Assembly (NCBI GenBank): GCA_013360825.1
Contig: JABWAY010000265.1
Span: 1 to 5,780 of the forward strand
Source: Candidatus Brocadiia bacterium
GTDB taxonomy: Bacteria; Planctomycetota; MHYJ01; WSZJ01
Direction of reading: 5' to 3'
DNA: 5,780 nucleotides
In this document: positions 5,400 through 5,780 of the stretch, piece by piece
Position numbering within the stretch: position 1 is the stretch's first letter
How the letters are laid out: every line of letters begins with the position of its first letter
Program-made: the position numbers and the translations under genes
Notes under the pieces: model-generated
What the model was told of the DNA's origin: nothing
The model's input: only the letters and a program-made list of their open reading frames with translations
Database searches by the model: none

Positions 5400-5780
5400 A
5401 GGCGGAGCGGGGTCTTCTGGAAGGCGGTGGAGTACGACCCCGACCCGAACGGAAACGTGATCGCGACCCGGATCCGTGAGTCGAACGGGACGATCTCTCA
5501 CGCGGTGGTGCGGGGGTACGACGACTCTGACCGGCTGGAAACGATCACCGTCGACGGGGTCCAGATGGCCGTGCAGGAGTACGAGCACGGATTCCATGTG
5601 AAGACGACGTTCCCGCAGACAGGGAACGTGATCCTCCGATACTACCGCGAGAACGGCCGGCTGAGGGCGATCGCGCACGTCAACTCGGCCGGGCAGGTGC
5701 TGGCGCTGGTGGAGTACACGGAAGACGCGCGGGACCGGCGGACGGAGGTGTTCCACGCGCACATGGACGTGAAGAGCACC
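5400..5780 (+). pseudogene. 5'-truncated RHS/YD-repeat protein fragment, continues past window
   Basis: The frame is open for 127 codons from just after an in-frame TAG (5397-5399) to the window end. It shows YD/RHS-type repeats: VEYDPDPNGNVIATRI, VVRGYDDSDRLETITVDG, then VQEYEHGF and a further strand-turn-strand unit GNVILRYYRENGRLRAIAHV with VNSAGQVLALVEY. RHS proteins are large, normally secreted or surface-exposed beta-cocoon shells, so beginning inside a repeat without signal sequence or ATG is abnormal. In-frame GTG codons at 5427 and 5457 exist but lack good ribosome binding sites. Only about 10 of 127 codons end in A/T, unlike the ORFs just upstream. The most likely reading is an RHS gene whose 5' part was lost or displaced. 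A genuine gene with an unusual start, or an assembly error, remains possible. Confidence 0.65.

Noticed and set aside
5031..5762. Minus-strand ORF (243 codons) opposite the unknown ORF and RHS fragment
   Set aside because: Its product changes character at the same compositional junction as the + strand and shows no motif, as expected for an antisense shadow.

Overview
The window is GC-rich bacterial chromosome with all convincing genes on the + strand. Third codon positions end mostly in G or C. The gene content is a ribosomal pair rplM-rpsI, an LL-diaminopimelate-type aminotransferase, a TIGR03790-type secreted protein and an RHS/YD-repeat fragment. This fits a Planctomycetota-like or similar environmental lineage (Acidobacteriota and Verrucomicrobiota are alternatives). 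The taxonomic call is inference only; no rRNA or other strong marker is present.

Layout. Positions 1-131 hold the end of a hydrophobic membrane protein whose start lies outside the window. A weak hairpin overlaps its stop, then a sigma70-like promoter (TTGACC, 16 nt, TAGAAT, 152-179) drives rplM (228-689) and rpsI (706-1140). This housekeeping operon for ribosomal proteins L13 and S9 closes with a textbook Rho-independent terminator (1157-1185). A dapL-like PLP aminotransferase follows (1231-2394), probably for lysine and peptidoglycan precursor synthesis. After a 105-base gap come two closely spaced genes. The first is a small protein resembling the N-terminal beta-sandwich domain of M35 metalloendopeptidases, without any protease domain (2500-2952). 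The second is a signal-peptide-bearing TIGR03790-like protein with a C-terminal Ig-like region (2993-4681).

From 4682 the character changes. Two small ORFs (4706-4936 and 4933-5394) overlap by ATGA and use far more A/T-ending codons than their neighbours (about 42% and 32% by hand count). Directly behind them, a GC-rich reading frame encoding RHS/YD-repeat sequence runs from about 5400 to the window end. It has no credible start, which suggests a 5'-truncated RHS gene or a junction made by insertion or rearrangement. This stretch is the most accessory-like part of the window.

I see no tRNA, rRNA, CRISPR array, transposase or known defence operon. The points most worth a second look are the 4682-5400 compositional island with its RHS junction, the stand-alone M35-type domain, and the possible peptidase-like fold of the TIGR03790 protein. 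None of these is demonstrated to be a new system.
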